DNA of 64,000 nt from Panaeolus papilionaceus. Its lineage: Eukaryota; Basidiomycota; Agaricomycetes; Agaricales. Positions 36,359 through 45,607 of the stretch are shown piece by piece. The notes below the pieces were generated by a model. That model saw only the letters and a program-made list of their open reading frames with translations. It did not search any database and was not told the DNA's origin. The position numbers were made by a program, and so were the translations under genes. Numbering within the stretch: the first letter of the stretch is position 1; the number at the start of each line of letters is the position of its first letter. The stretch is from contig JADNRZ010000042.1 in NCBI GenBank assembly GCA_015501605.1, positions 62,001 to 126,000 of the forward strand, read 5' to 3'.

Positions 36359-37527
36359 ATCTCCCCCCAACCAAAAATAAGGCTGTCCTCAGCCTTGACT
36401 TAAGCAAATGTCAGCTTCAATTTGAAATATCAAAATCAGATGTGTAACCGTTCGTCGCGATTTCCAGTGTGTTCCATACCATATGGTTCACACACATCAT
36501 TACTATGTGCAAGCGCACTCCCATTCTAACCCAAACCTCCCAATGTATTCCCCTTCTGCTCCTGTTTTCAAACTTCTTTATCTGTATTTCAACTCCCGTG
36601 CAATAACCCCAACGTCGTCTCTGAAGCTTTCTCTGGTCGTGCTAAAATTATCTCTGCCTTGCTCGTCCTCCTTCACCTTGTATTTCTCCACAACTCCCTC
36701 CGCCTAACATCACTTATTCCCTCGAATTACTCTGCGACCCCCAGTCCGATGAAGATGTGGGTCAGTTTTGTCTGAGTATGACTGAATCATCCCTCCAAGT
36801 ATGTCACTAGCTTGGAGGTGATGCATCTCTGGTTGCCTGAAACCTTCTGGCTCTTACCCCAGCGTTCTACTGGTTGGCCGACGTTAACTTCGTTCAATTC
36901 ACAACTCTCTGGTTGCCCAAGGTTGTTCAGGACTTTGTTGATGTCCTTATCTCTGCCTTGGTCCATCTCTTTCCTTCTTGTTTCATTTCATCCTTCTATT
37001 AACTTGCTTCTTCAGAAACCCAAGCCCGAAGCCCTTCACAAACAACACTCTCATCCTACTGACTGGAGGTTCGTTGCTACAGGTCCCTTAAAGCTTCGAG
37101 ACTGGTTCACATCCAACCAGCTTGCCCTGGATTTCTATTTCGAAGCTATTTAAGCTTTGGTTTCATCCAAAATCGCCACCTTATCCTTGCAACAAGCCCA
37201 ACCCAAACCTCAGCAATACTCTGAACACCCTGGTTCCTTAAAGTGACGCGTCATTGGTGAGTTCTACTTTGGCTCTTTTCTTCTTATTCTCCCATATTCA
37301 CATAGTTATAATTTCCTTCTCCAGTGGCTCGCATCGTGGTTCGAGCTATCCAACCAAGCGGAGCGCTCCAGTGCGTCCAACAACGTCCAGACTTCGAATC
37401 AGTTCATTCCCCATTCTCAAAATCAAATCACCCCTTTCCTTCTGCTCTTCATCGCTTGGAAAGCAGATATTTCATAGCTCTGGTTGTTAGAAGGTAGAGT
37501 AGTGTACATCGTTTGTATACCCTCTCC
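36359..37527. other. Decayed sequence beside retrotransposon ends
   Basis: No intact ORF. The stretch lies between two similar polypurine-tract regions (minus-strand GGTTGGGGGGAG near 36365 and GGTTGGGGGAGAGGG near 37530, both preceded by GAGGACAG), suggesting remains of a related second element's 3' end. Confidence 0.35.
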
Positions 37528-37556
37528 CCCAACCAATAAATCTCGACTGTCCTCGG

Positions 37557-39394
37557 TCAGTTTTCTTCATTCTCCTCTGTGTGAATCTCAACATTCCTCC
37601 CATCAAAGATAAAATCTTCGTTAGGGTCTCTCTCGACATCATATAACTTAGTCAACTTCTTTAATTCTTCCAAACTGATATCCATGAATTCCTCTAAGTC
37701 TGGAGGTAAGTCTATTTTTCGTCATGCTACATAAGGTACAACCCTAAATGCAGCCACACGATTCTGCCAGACCGAACCATCCAGTTCCGCAACAATGTAA
37801 GCTCCCCCTTCGAGCCTTGCCAATACAACCATCGGTCCAAGGTATCTCCCTTTCATTTTTCTGTCCAGAGATCCCTCGATACTCATATCTCGAACCATCA
37901 CTAAGTCCCCTTTCTTAAACTTATAATTTTTAATTCTGTGCTTATTTTTAGCTTCATACTCCTCCAGCTCTCGACGCTTGCGCTCATCCACACACGGTAT
38001 CATTTCATCCACATGTGCCTTGTGTTTTGCAAGTGCACGCGCTTGATATCCAACCAATTCCGCTGTTGTCAAGGTTCGGTCTGGCAGCTTCACTAACCAG
38101 GTTGCCTCAACAAGGTCTAATGGTAACACTGGGTGTGCTCCCGTTACCAAAAAGTAAGGTGAGCATCCAGTGCCCTTCTTAACTGTCACTCTGTCTGACC
38201 ACAACACATGATTGAGGAACCAGTACCATTTCGAAACATCACCCCCTGTCGCTTTATAGAGCATTTGTTGAATGTCCCAATGTGGGCGTTCGATCTTGCC
38301 ATTTGCTTTTGAGTTATAAGGTGAGATTCGAATGTATTTGATTCCATATTTCTGTGCTAACCACGCCAGCGCAGCTCTGAATGGTGTTCCATTGTCTGTC
38401 ACTATCTCTCTAATAGAACCCCAACGACACAGTAAGTCTTCAAAGATAAAGTTAGCAATTGACTTAGCGGTCTCACGCCTCAGTGCTCTCGCTTCTGGCC
38501 ATGAAGACAACGAGTCCCTGGCATGTACAATGTACTTGCAACCATTGGATAGTGGTGACATGTGCATTGTGTCTATGTGCACCCTCTGGAAGAGTGACGG
38601 CATATGAGTTAAGGTAGGTGGAATAGCTATCATTTCTTTCTGTCGCTCTTGACATATGTGACAGCTCTTCACATACCAGCTCACATCGCTCTCAAACTCA
38701 GGCCACCAAAATCGCTCTCCAATCAATGTTTTCGTCGCGTAAAAGCCTCTATGTCCTAGTGCATCATGTGCACTACTAAGTACCCACATCCTCTTTGACT
38801 TTTCAACCACTAACTTGTGTTTATCTTCTACAGATTGTCGATACAATCTGCCTTCATTATCCAAGAAGAACGCTCCTGCAGAGCGCTTGAAGTTAAGTGT
38901 CTCTTTGTATGACAATCCTTCAATCTCTGGTGTTGGATTTGCTAACCATGTTTTTATCTTTGGTAGCTTGTCATCTTGCAGTCGCGCTGTTACAGTGCGA
39001 TGCTCCTCTGGGTAAGTCACTTCATTCGCTTTCGAGACGTCCATCTCGATACTTTTAATCGAGTTGGATAACACTAACACTCACTCTCAAATGGTTTTCT
39101 TGACCCTTCAGTGCTCCTTCTTTGCTGCTGCTTGCCACAACACCAACTTGTCCTCTGCCTGTCGCTTTGCGCGACCCAAATCCTCTTTAAATTCCTCAAC
39201 ACTTCGCGCACAGCCTTCTCCAGCTTTCGCCACAAGGTATCCACCCCTTGTATCAATATTTATCTTAAAATCTTCAAAGTCCAGGGGATCTGGATCTGTT
39301 TCGAATTTCTTGGTGAGCACAGGTGGGCCTAATGGCTCCTCGTCTGCCTCATCTTCCCTTCGAACCCTCTCTATTGGGTCCTCATCACTCAGGC
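37557..39394 (-). pseudogene. pol: Outer element: integrase and C-terminus
   Basis: A 452-residue open frame (39080-37722) contains the HHCC zinc finger ([14 protein letters not shown], then CHICQERQ) and the catalytic core: D in HIDTMHM, D in VTDNGTPF, E in ANGKIERPH. The C-terminus continues past a TGA at 37722-37724 as DLPPDLEEFMDISLEELKKL to IFDGRN and stops at 37557. Upstream sequence to the nested insertion (ERVRREDEADEEPLGPP, DFEDFKINIDTRGGYLV) is in another frame, so an indel lies near 39090. No chromodomain is seen, unlike the inner element. It would splice cDNA into chromosomes, but this copy is broken. Confidence 0.85.
39390..39394. repeat. Left target-site duplication CAGGC
   Basis: CAGGC precedes the left LTR and reappears at 45603-45607 immediately after the right LTR, the 5-bp duplication expected for a gypsy-type integrase. 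Confidence 0.9.
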
Positions 39395-39800
39395 TGTCAG
39401 GGGATCTCCTGCTACCTCCTATTGTTTTCCTTATTATTGTCTCTCTGTCTCTCTTTCCCCCTATTTCCCTTTCTCTATTTCATTATCTGGACATACCATG
39501 GACTCATATATATTATATTACACTCTCCTTTAGTTGCCACTCATTCATTATTTAGTTGTTGCCACTGTTTCATAGTCATTCCTTTGTGTTTCCCTTTGTT
39601 TATTCCCAAAGGCATTGTTTGGCATCAAGGCTGATGCCAATGCCAGCTCATCACTTAAATAGCTGTTCCACCTGGGTTTGATCCTTTACCTCTTTCTCTT
39701 TGGATCTCCCCCAGGTGAGTATACTTCCTGTATTTATGTAGAGCTGATATATATCTTTGGATCTCCCCCAGGACTTGTGTGTGTCTGAGGTGCCCTTACA
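39395..39800 (+). repeat. Left LTR (406 bp)
   Basis: Begins TGTCAGGGGATC and ends GGTGCCCTTACA. It contains a 57-bp segment absent from the right LTR, bordered by a 19-bp direct repeat TCTTTGGATCTCCCCCAGG. Confidence 0.95.
39655..39697 (+). promoter_or_regulatory. Predicted TATA box and transcription start of the inner element
   Basis: TTAAATA at 39655-39661 lies about 30 bp upstream of ACCTCTTTCT (39688-39697). The latter is the exact complement of the primer site behind the LTR, which predicts that the RNA begins here. Confidence 0.6.
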
Positions 39801-39802
39801 GT

Positions 39803-39812
39803 AGAAAGAGGT
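39803..39812 (+). promoter_or_regulatory. Self-priming primer binding site
   Basis: AGAAAGAGGT, two bases after the left LTR, is the reverse complement of ACCTCTTTCT at 39688-39697 in the LTR. In Tf1-like elements the RNA's own 5' end anneals to such a site and, after cleavage, primes minus-strand DNA; a tRNA is not used. No usual tRNA-derived primer site was obvious here. Confidence 0.65.
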
Positions 39813-39930
39813 CACCTTGGAGACTGAGACTGCATACAGTCTGTTACATCCTCTGTTCTGCTTCTTCTGTTTAGCTGCATTATAGACTCTGTGCTTTCTC
39901 CCTCTCCTCTCTTCTCCCTGTCTAGCAACC

Positions 39931-41532
39931 ATGGATCTCCATACTTCACCACCTCCAGCTGCTTCTGTCTCTCTGTCTCAGTTGCCTTCCCTGGAAGACC
40001 AGGTATCCTCCATGCTTGCTCAGCAGGAATCCCAACAGGTAGCTATCTCCCACTTGAGGTCTTCTGTTCTTTCCTTGCTTCATTATTTTTCTTCTACCTT
40101 TAATCCTCCTTCTTCCCTTTCCCTTTCTCTTTCTTCTTCCTCCCCTTCTTCCTCTCCTGTTTCTTCTACCTTCCCCCCACTCCCTTCCCACTCTGTTGGA
40201 CAGCTGACAGATGGGATACTACACTCTTTAAACCATGGAACTGTAGATAGAAACTTCTCCCCTTCTTCTTTCCCTTTACCTAGTGTAAACATGGAACAAT
40301 CTTCACCTTCTCCTCACCCTCTTTCTTCTTCTTCTCATTTTATTAGTGTACCTATGGAACATTCTTCTTCTTCTTCTTCTTCTTCTTCTAGTAGTAGTCT
40401 TCCTCTTCCCCCCACTTCTATTCGGTCATCCAATAGAGTGGATCCTCCCCTCCCCACTGTCTCTTCTGGTTGCCCCAGTGGAATAGTGTCTTCCCCTCTC
40501 CTCACTGCCTCTTCTGGTTATCCTAGTGGAGTAGTGCATCCCTCTGCCCCTTCTTCTCATCGTCTTGGGACTCCTTTGATGATTGCAGAAAAGGTTAGGC
40601 CAGCTCCTCCTCCCCGGTACGATGGTGATCATCTCAAGGGCAAAGCCTTCTACAACTCTCTCATGGGATACTTCAGACTTCGTCCAGATCTCTTTCCTGA
40701 CGAGTCTACCATGATTAGTTGGGCCCTCACGTTCATGTCTGCTGGTCGAGCTGCTCTATGGTCCTGCAGGATCTTTGAGCTCATTGAGGAAGGTTCCTCT
40801 CCTTATGCAACCTGGGACCACTTTGCTGAAGACTTTCACAAAGAGTTCTTCCCCTTGTGTGAGTAGGAAACTGCTGCCCTCATCTTGGAAGGTACCTCCT
40901 ACTTCCAAGGGGATCGTTCTGTTGATGATTACATCGACTCCTTCCATGACCTTGTTGCTGAAGCTGGCTACTCTGACCCCTCCTACATTGTGGTCAAGTT
41001 CCGTTGTGGCCTCCACCCCTCCATCACTGATCATCTCAGTAAGTGGGTAGCTTCACATCCAGCTCATAATGATCCCTCTGGCTGGTACGAATTGGCCCGC
41101 CTTGTTGCTCTCAACTTGGCTGCTAATGACACCTTCCATCCGCAGCCTCCTCCTCCTCTTGTGCCTAGCCCACCCTCTTCTCTTCCTCCTTCCTTCTCAC
41201 ATTTTCTTGACCCCTCCCCTGGTCCTTTGTCTATTCGCACCACTCATGCCCCCTTACGAAAGCCTGTGACAAGTGAAGTCTCTGTGCAAACGCCCGCACA
41301 AGCTCCACCTCTTGTCCTAAAGTCGTTCTCAACTCTCGTAATTGGTATGCCCCTCTGGTTGATGAGACTCCATCTCTCCCAGATGAAGACAAGGTTCCCT
41401 CCTCTCCATCCTCCCTCCATGATCCTTCTGCCCTGCCCCATCTGCCTCGTCGCTCCAAATGGGAATGTCGTCGCCTTCCATCCTCGTGCACCATCTCTTC
41501 TCTTGCACCTGGACCTAGCTCCCTTCACCTGA
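39931..41532 (+). pseudogene. gag: Inner element gag, interrupted by TAG at 40864
   Basis: The ATG at 39931 (CAACCATGG) opens a Ser/Pro-rich N-terminus with long Ser runs, followed by the capsid-like domain (PPPRYDGDHLKGKAFYNSL, FAEDFHKEFFPLCE). A TAG at 40864-40866 interrupts it, and the same frame resumes as ETAALILEGTSYFQGDRS and VDDYIDSFHDLVAEAGY, a typical retrotransposon gag segment, to 41532. No CCHC zinc knuckle is seen. The tail after about 41340 is in the wrong frame for useful protein; the pol frame overlaps it from 41277. The stop may be a mutation of a Gln or Arg codon, or a readthrough site. Confidence 0.8.
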
Positions 41533-44500
41533 AGGTTGAGATAGAGACCACCGACTCCCATGAAGCTCGATCCGTTAAGGCCTTGCTTGACACTGGCACT
41601 ACTGGTCTGTTCATTGATCAAGAGTACATCAAGTCCAACCGAATTGCCACCAGGAAGCTCAGCCACCCCATCCCTGTTCGTAACGTGGATGGAACGCTCA
41701 ACGAGTCTGGTTCAATTACTGAGGTGGTTGACTTGATCCTCCGGTACAACAGCCACACAGAACGCGCACTCTTCTGTGTCACTGGCTTAGGGAAGCAGAA
41801 GCTGATCATTGGATACACTTGGTTCAGGGATCACAATCCTGAAGTCAATTGGGAAACTGGAGAAGTCAAGATGTCTTGTTGCAAGCCTAGCAGTCGATGC
41901 TTTGGTTGCAAGAAGGAACTCAATGAGGAAAAGAAGGCTGCTCGTAAGGAAGAAGCCAAGGTGAATGCCTGCTGCTCTGGTCCTGCCCCCTCTCTCACCC
42001 CTGAAGAGTCTTCCCCTGAAGATTCTGATGATCTCGAGTCCTCTGATCTGCCATTTGATCTTGAGGAAGGTGATCGTGTCTGGGTCTCTGGCTTACTCCC
42101 TGAGGAAGCTGAAGAGCATATCAACGCTACTTCAACCATCAGTCAATGCTTGGCTGAAGGTTTCTTGCGTAACTCTGCTCCTCAACCAGAACAGACCACT
42201 CTCCCTTCCTCACCTCATGGTCCAGTGCCTGACTATCAGAGTCTCTTCCATCACATCTTCTCTGAAGCTGAGTTTCTTAAGCTTCCTGAGAGAAGACCTT
42301 GGGATCATGCAATTGAGCTCATTCCTGGAGCTCAACCCAAGGGATGCAAGGTTTACCCATTAAACCCTGCAGAACGTGAAGAGGCTGAGCGCTTCCTTGC
42401 TGAGAACGAGGCTCAGGGAAAGATTCGCCGCTCCAAGTCCCCCATGGCATCACCAGTTTTCTTTGTGAAGAAAAAGGATGGCTCCCTTCGTCTGGTCCAG
42501 GACTATCGCATGCTCAATGATATGACTGTGAAGAACAAGTACCCTCTCCCTCTCATCTCTGACCTTATCAACCAACTTCGTGGTGCGCGCTACTTCACCA
42601 AGCTTGACATTCGTTGGGGTTTCAACAATGTCCGCATCAAAGAAGGAGATGAGTGGAAGGCTGCTTTTCGCACTCACAGAGGTCTCTTCGAACCTCTTGT
42701 CATGTTCTTTGGTCTCACCAACAGTCCTGCCACCTTCCAAACCATGATGAACGAGATCTTCCAAGACATGATCTCTGAAGGTGTGGTTGTGGTATACCTG
42801 AATGACATCCTGATCTTCACCAAGGATATTCCTGAGCATCGAGAGGTCACTCATAGGGTCCTGAAACGTCTAGAGGAACATGGTCTCTGCCTCCGCCTGG
42901 AGAAATGCGAGTTTGAGAAGACATGCATTGAGTACCTTGGGCTTATCGTTGCTGAGAACCAAGTTGAGATGGATCCTGTCAAAGTTGCTGGAGTTGCTCA
43001 ATGGCCCACCCCCACCAATAGGAAAGAAGTCCAATCTTTCCTGGGTTTTGCCAACTTATATCGACAGTTCATCAAGGACTTCTCTCATCATGCACGTCCC
43101 CTCTTTGATCTTACCAAGAGCTCCACTGAGTTTTCCTGGTCTCCTGCTGCCGCTACTGCCTTCCAGTCCATCAAGGATGCTGTCACCTCCTCCCCTGTCC
43201 TTGCCGCTCCCAATGATGATCTCCCTTTCCGGCTTGAAGCTGACTCTTCAGACTTCGCCACTGGTGCTGTACTCTCTCAGCAGTCTCCAGAAGATGGAAA
43301 GTGGCATCCAATCGCTTTCTTTTCCAAGTCACTCTCTCCTGTCGAAAGGAATTATGAGATTCATGACAAGGAAATGCTTGCAATCATTCGAGCCTTACAG
43401 GAATGGAGACACTTCCTTGAGGGTGCCCACCACAAGTTTGAGATCTGGACTGACCACAAGAACTTGGAATACTTCATGTCGTCTCAGAACCTCAACCGCA
43501 GGCAAGCCCGCTGGTCTCTCACTCTGGCGCGCTTCGACTTTGTCATGCAGCACAAGGCAGGAGCTACTATGGGAAAAGCAGATGCCCTCTCACGTCGGTC
43601 TGACCATGGTTCTAGTGAACGTGACAACCAGAACATCACCCTCCTCACCCCAGGGATGTTTGCAGTTCGTGCACTAGAAGGTCTGGAATTTGTTGGACAG
43701 GAACGCTCTCTGGTTCGTGAGATCCGTCGACATTCCAAGGAGGCTTCCGATCTTGAGGACACTGTGGCCAAGGCAGTCAAGGCGCTCAGAAAGACTGGAT
43801 CTCAGTCTCTTCGCTCCTCAGAGTGGGATGAAGCTGATGGTCTTATCTACTTCTGTGGAAAGCTCTATGTTCCACCAGGTGGTGATCTTCCTCGTCGCAT
43901 TGTGGCTCTCTGTCATGACTCCACTCTTGCTGGACACCCTGGACGTTGGAAGACCTTGGAGCTTGTGTCTAGGAACTACTGGTGGCCACGCATGTCTAAG
44001 TTCATTGGACTCTACACCAGCACCTGTGACATGTGTCTTAGGACCAAGACCATCAGGCAGCGACCCCTTGGAGAGCTTGAGCCCCTTGCTGTTCCTGACC
44101 GCCATTGGGACCATATCAGTGTGGACTTCATTGTCGAGCTTCCTGAGTCCAATGGTTATGATGCCATCATGGTTGTTGTTGACTCCCTTTCCAAACGCGC
44201 CCACTTCACTGCTACCACTACCACTGTCTCTGCCCTAGGCACTGCCCGCATGTATTGTGACCATATCTGGAAACTCCATGGCCTTCCATCCAAGGTAGTC
44301 TCTGATCGTGGTCCACAGTTCATTGCAGAGTTCACTACTGAACTCTACAGGCTGCTTGGGATTGAGCCAGCTTGTAGCACTGCCTATCACCCTCAAACTG
44401 ATGGACAGACTGAGCATGTCAACCAGGAGTTGGAACAATACCTCAGGCTCTACATCTCTGAGCAACAGGACGACTGGTACGACATCCTTTCCATGGCTGA

Positions 44501-45242
44501 GTTTGCCTACAACAACCATGTCCACTCCTCCACCCAGCAGACTCCCTTCCTTCTAGACTCTGGTCAACATCCTCGCATGGGCTTTGAACCTCTTCCTCCA
44601 TCCCGGATGGAAACTGTGAATGAGTTCACTGATAGGATGAAGACTGCTCTTGAGGAAGCTCGTGCTGCCTTAGCAGCTGCTAAGGAGGACATGGCTAGGT
44701 ACTACAACCGGCGTCGCACCAAGGCTCCTGAGATCAAGCCTGGAGATCATGTCTACCTTGATGCTTCAGACATCCAAACCACTCGGCCATCCAAGAAGCT
44801 CTCTCACAAGCGAGTTGGTCCTTACCCAGTCATCTCTAGTGTTGGAAAGAATGCCTATCGTCTTCAACTTCCTAAATCCCTCTCCCGCATCCATCCAGTC
44901 TTCCATGTTGTCAGACTCACTCCTGCTCCTTATGACCCCATCTCTGGTCAAAGAGCCAAGCTACCCCCGCCTCCTGTGCTTGTTGACAATGTTGAAGAGT
45001 TTGTTGTGGAGAAGATTTTGAACAGCAAGTTCATCAGAGGCAAACTTCGATACCTGATCAAATGGGAAGGATACGATGCTGGTTGGAATTCTTGGGAACC
45101 AGCTGATGATGTCCATGCTCCTGACCTCATCAAAGACTTCTATGCAGAGAATCCTAAGGCTCCAAAGATTATCAGGACCACCTATGCTCATATTCCTTAC
45201 AAACAGGCTGGACTTCATGCTTCGAGGGCGAAGCAATCCTAG
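41277..45242 (+). CDS. pol: Inner element pol: protease, RT, RNase H, integrase, chromodomain
   Basis: The frame opens after a TGA at 41274 and runs to TAG at 45242; the first ATG is 41583 but coding clearly begins earlier (NSRNWYAPLVDE). Domains in order are protease (ALLDTGTTGLF), a Cys cluster (SCCKPSSRCFGCKK), RT with FTKLDIRWGFNNVRI and YLND at 42795-42806 where YxDD is expected, RNase H (EADSSDF, DKEMLAI, WTDHKNL), integrase HHCC (HDSTLAGHPGRW, CDMCLRTK) and D,D35E (SVDFIVE, SDRGPQF, TDGQTEH), and a C-terminal chromodomain (EEFVVEKILNSKF, YLIKWEGYDAGWNSWEPADD). The chromodomain steers integration towards marked chromatin in this clade. Gag lies in a different frame, so expression needs a -1 shift in the 41277-41532 overlap, or the copy is mutated. 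Confidence 0.95.
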   Translation, partial: SLCANARTSSTSCPKVVLNSRNWYAPLVDETPSLPDEDKVPSSPSSLHDPSALPHLPRRSKWECRRLPSSCTISSLAPGPSSLHLKVEIETTDSHEARSVKALLDTGTTGLFIDQEYIKSNRIATRKLSHPIPVRNVDGTLNESGSITEVVDLILRYNSHTERALFCVTGLGKQKLIIGYTWFRDHNPEVNWETGEVKMSCCKPSSRCFGCKKELNEEKKAARKEEAKVNACCSGPAPSLTPEESSPEDSDDLESSDLPFDLEEGDRVWVSGLLPEEAEEHINATSTISQCLAEGFLRNSAPQPEQTTLPSSPHGPVPDYQSLFHHIFSEAEFLKLPERRPWDHAIELIPGAQPKGCKVYPLNPAEREEAERFLAENEAQGKIRRSKSPMASPVFFVKKKDGSLRLVQDYRMLNDMTVKNKYPLPLISDLINQLRGARYFTKLDIRWGFNNVRIKEGDEWKAAFRTHRGLFEPLVMFFGLTNSPATFQTMMNEIFQDMISEGVVVVYLNDILIFTKDIPEHREVTHRVLKRLEEHGLCLRLEKCEFEKTCIEYLGLIVAENQVEMDPVKVAGVAQWPTPTNRKEVQSFLGFANLYRQFIKDFSHHARPLFDLTKSSTEFSWSPAAATAFQSIKDAVTSSPVLAAPNDDLPFRLEADSSDFATGAVLSQQSPEDGKWHPIAFFSKSLSPVERNYEIHDKEMLAIIRALQEWRHFLEGAHHKFEIWTDHKNLEYFMSSQNLNRRQARWSLTLARFDFVMQHKAGATMGKADALSRRSDHGSSERDNQNITLLTPGMFAVRALEGLEFVGQERSLVREIRRHSKEASDLEDTVAKAVKALRKTGSQSLRSSEWDEADGLIYFCGKLYVPPGGDLPRRIVALCHDSTLAGHPGRWKTLELVSRNYWWPRMSKFIGLYTSTCDMCLRTKTIRQRPLGELEPLAVPDRHWDHISVDFIVELPESNGYDAIMVVVDSLSKRAHFTATTTTVSALGTARMYCDHIWKLHGLPSKVVSDRGPQFIAEFTTELYRLLGIEPACSTAYHPQTDGQTEHVNQELEQYLRLYISEQQDDWYDILSMAEFAYNNHVHSSTQQTPFLLDSGQHPRMGFEPLPPSRMETVNEFTDRMKTALEEARAALAAAKEDMARYYNRRRTKAPEIKPGDHVYLDASDIQTTRPSKKLSHKRVGPYPVISSVGKNAYRLQLPKSLSRIHPVFHVVRLTPAPYDPISGQRAKLPPPPVLVDNVEEFVVEKILNSKFIRGKLRYLIKWEGYDAGWNSWEPADDVHAPDLIKDFYAENPKAPKIIRTTYAHIPYKQAGLHASRAKQS

Positions 45243-45250
45243 AGGGGGGG
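45241..45250 (+). promoter_or_regulatory. Polypurine tract of the inner element
   Basis: AGAGGGGGGG lies three bases before the right LTR and would prime plus-strand DNA synthesis. Confidence 0.85.
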
Positions 45251-45253
45251 TAA

Positions 45254-45602
45254 TGTCAGGGGATCTCCTGCTACCTCCTATTCCTTTCCTTATTATTGTC
45301 TCTCTGTCTCTCTTTCCCCCTATTTCCCTTTCTCTATTTCATTATCTGGACATACCATGGACTCATATATATTATATTACACTCTCCTTTAGTTGCCACT
45401 CATTCATTATTTAGTTGTTGCCACTGTTTCATAGTCATTCCTTTGTGTTTCCCTTTGTTTATTCCCAAAGGCATTGTTTGGCATCAAGGCTGATGCCAAT
45501 GCCAGCTCATCACTTAAATAGCTGTTCCACCTGGGTTTGATCCTTTACCTCTTTCTCTTTGGATCTCCCCCAGGACTTGTGTGTGTCTGAGGTGCCCTTA
45601 CA
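45254..45602 (+). repeat. Right LTR (349 bp)
   Basis: Same termini as the left LTR and almost the same sequence, but with one copy rather than two of the TCTTTGGATCTCCCCCAGG segment and without the intervening 38 bp. Confidence 0.95.
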
Positions 45603-45607
45603 CAGGC
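45603..45607. repeat. Right target-site duplication CAGGC
   Basis: Matches 39390-39394; see the left copy. Confidence 0.9.

Larger units (their letters stand above)
39395..45602 (+). mobile_element. Inner chromovirus (Ty3/gypsy with chromodomain), young insertion
   Basis: LTRs TGTCAGGGG...CCCTTACA at 39395-39800 and 45254-45602 differ by about two substitutions plus one 57-bp indel. Between them lie a self-complementary primer site, gag, a long pol with protease, RT, RNase H, integrase and chromodomain, and a polypurine tract. It is flanked by CAGGC. Near-identical LTRs mean recent insertion, yet gag has a stop, gag and pol are in different frames, and the RT catalytic motif is altered. Confidence 0.95.

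Noticed and set aside
36483..37153. Plus-strand frames between the two polypurine tracts
   Set aside because: Interrupted by stops and without family signatures; the opposite strand shows retrotransposon-end features instead.
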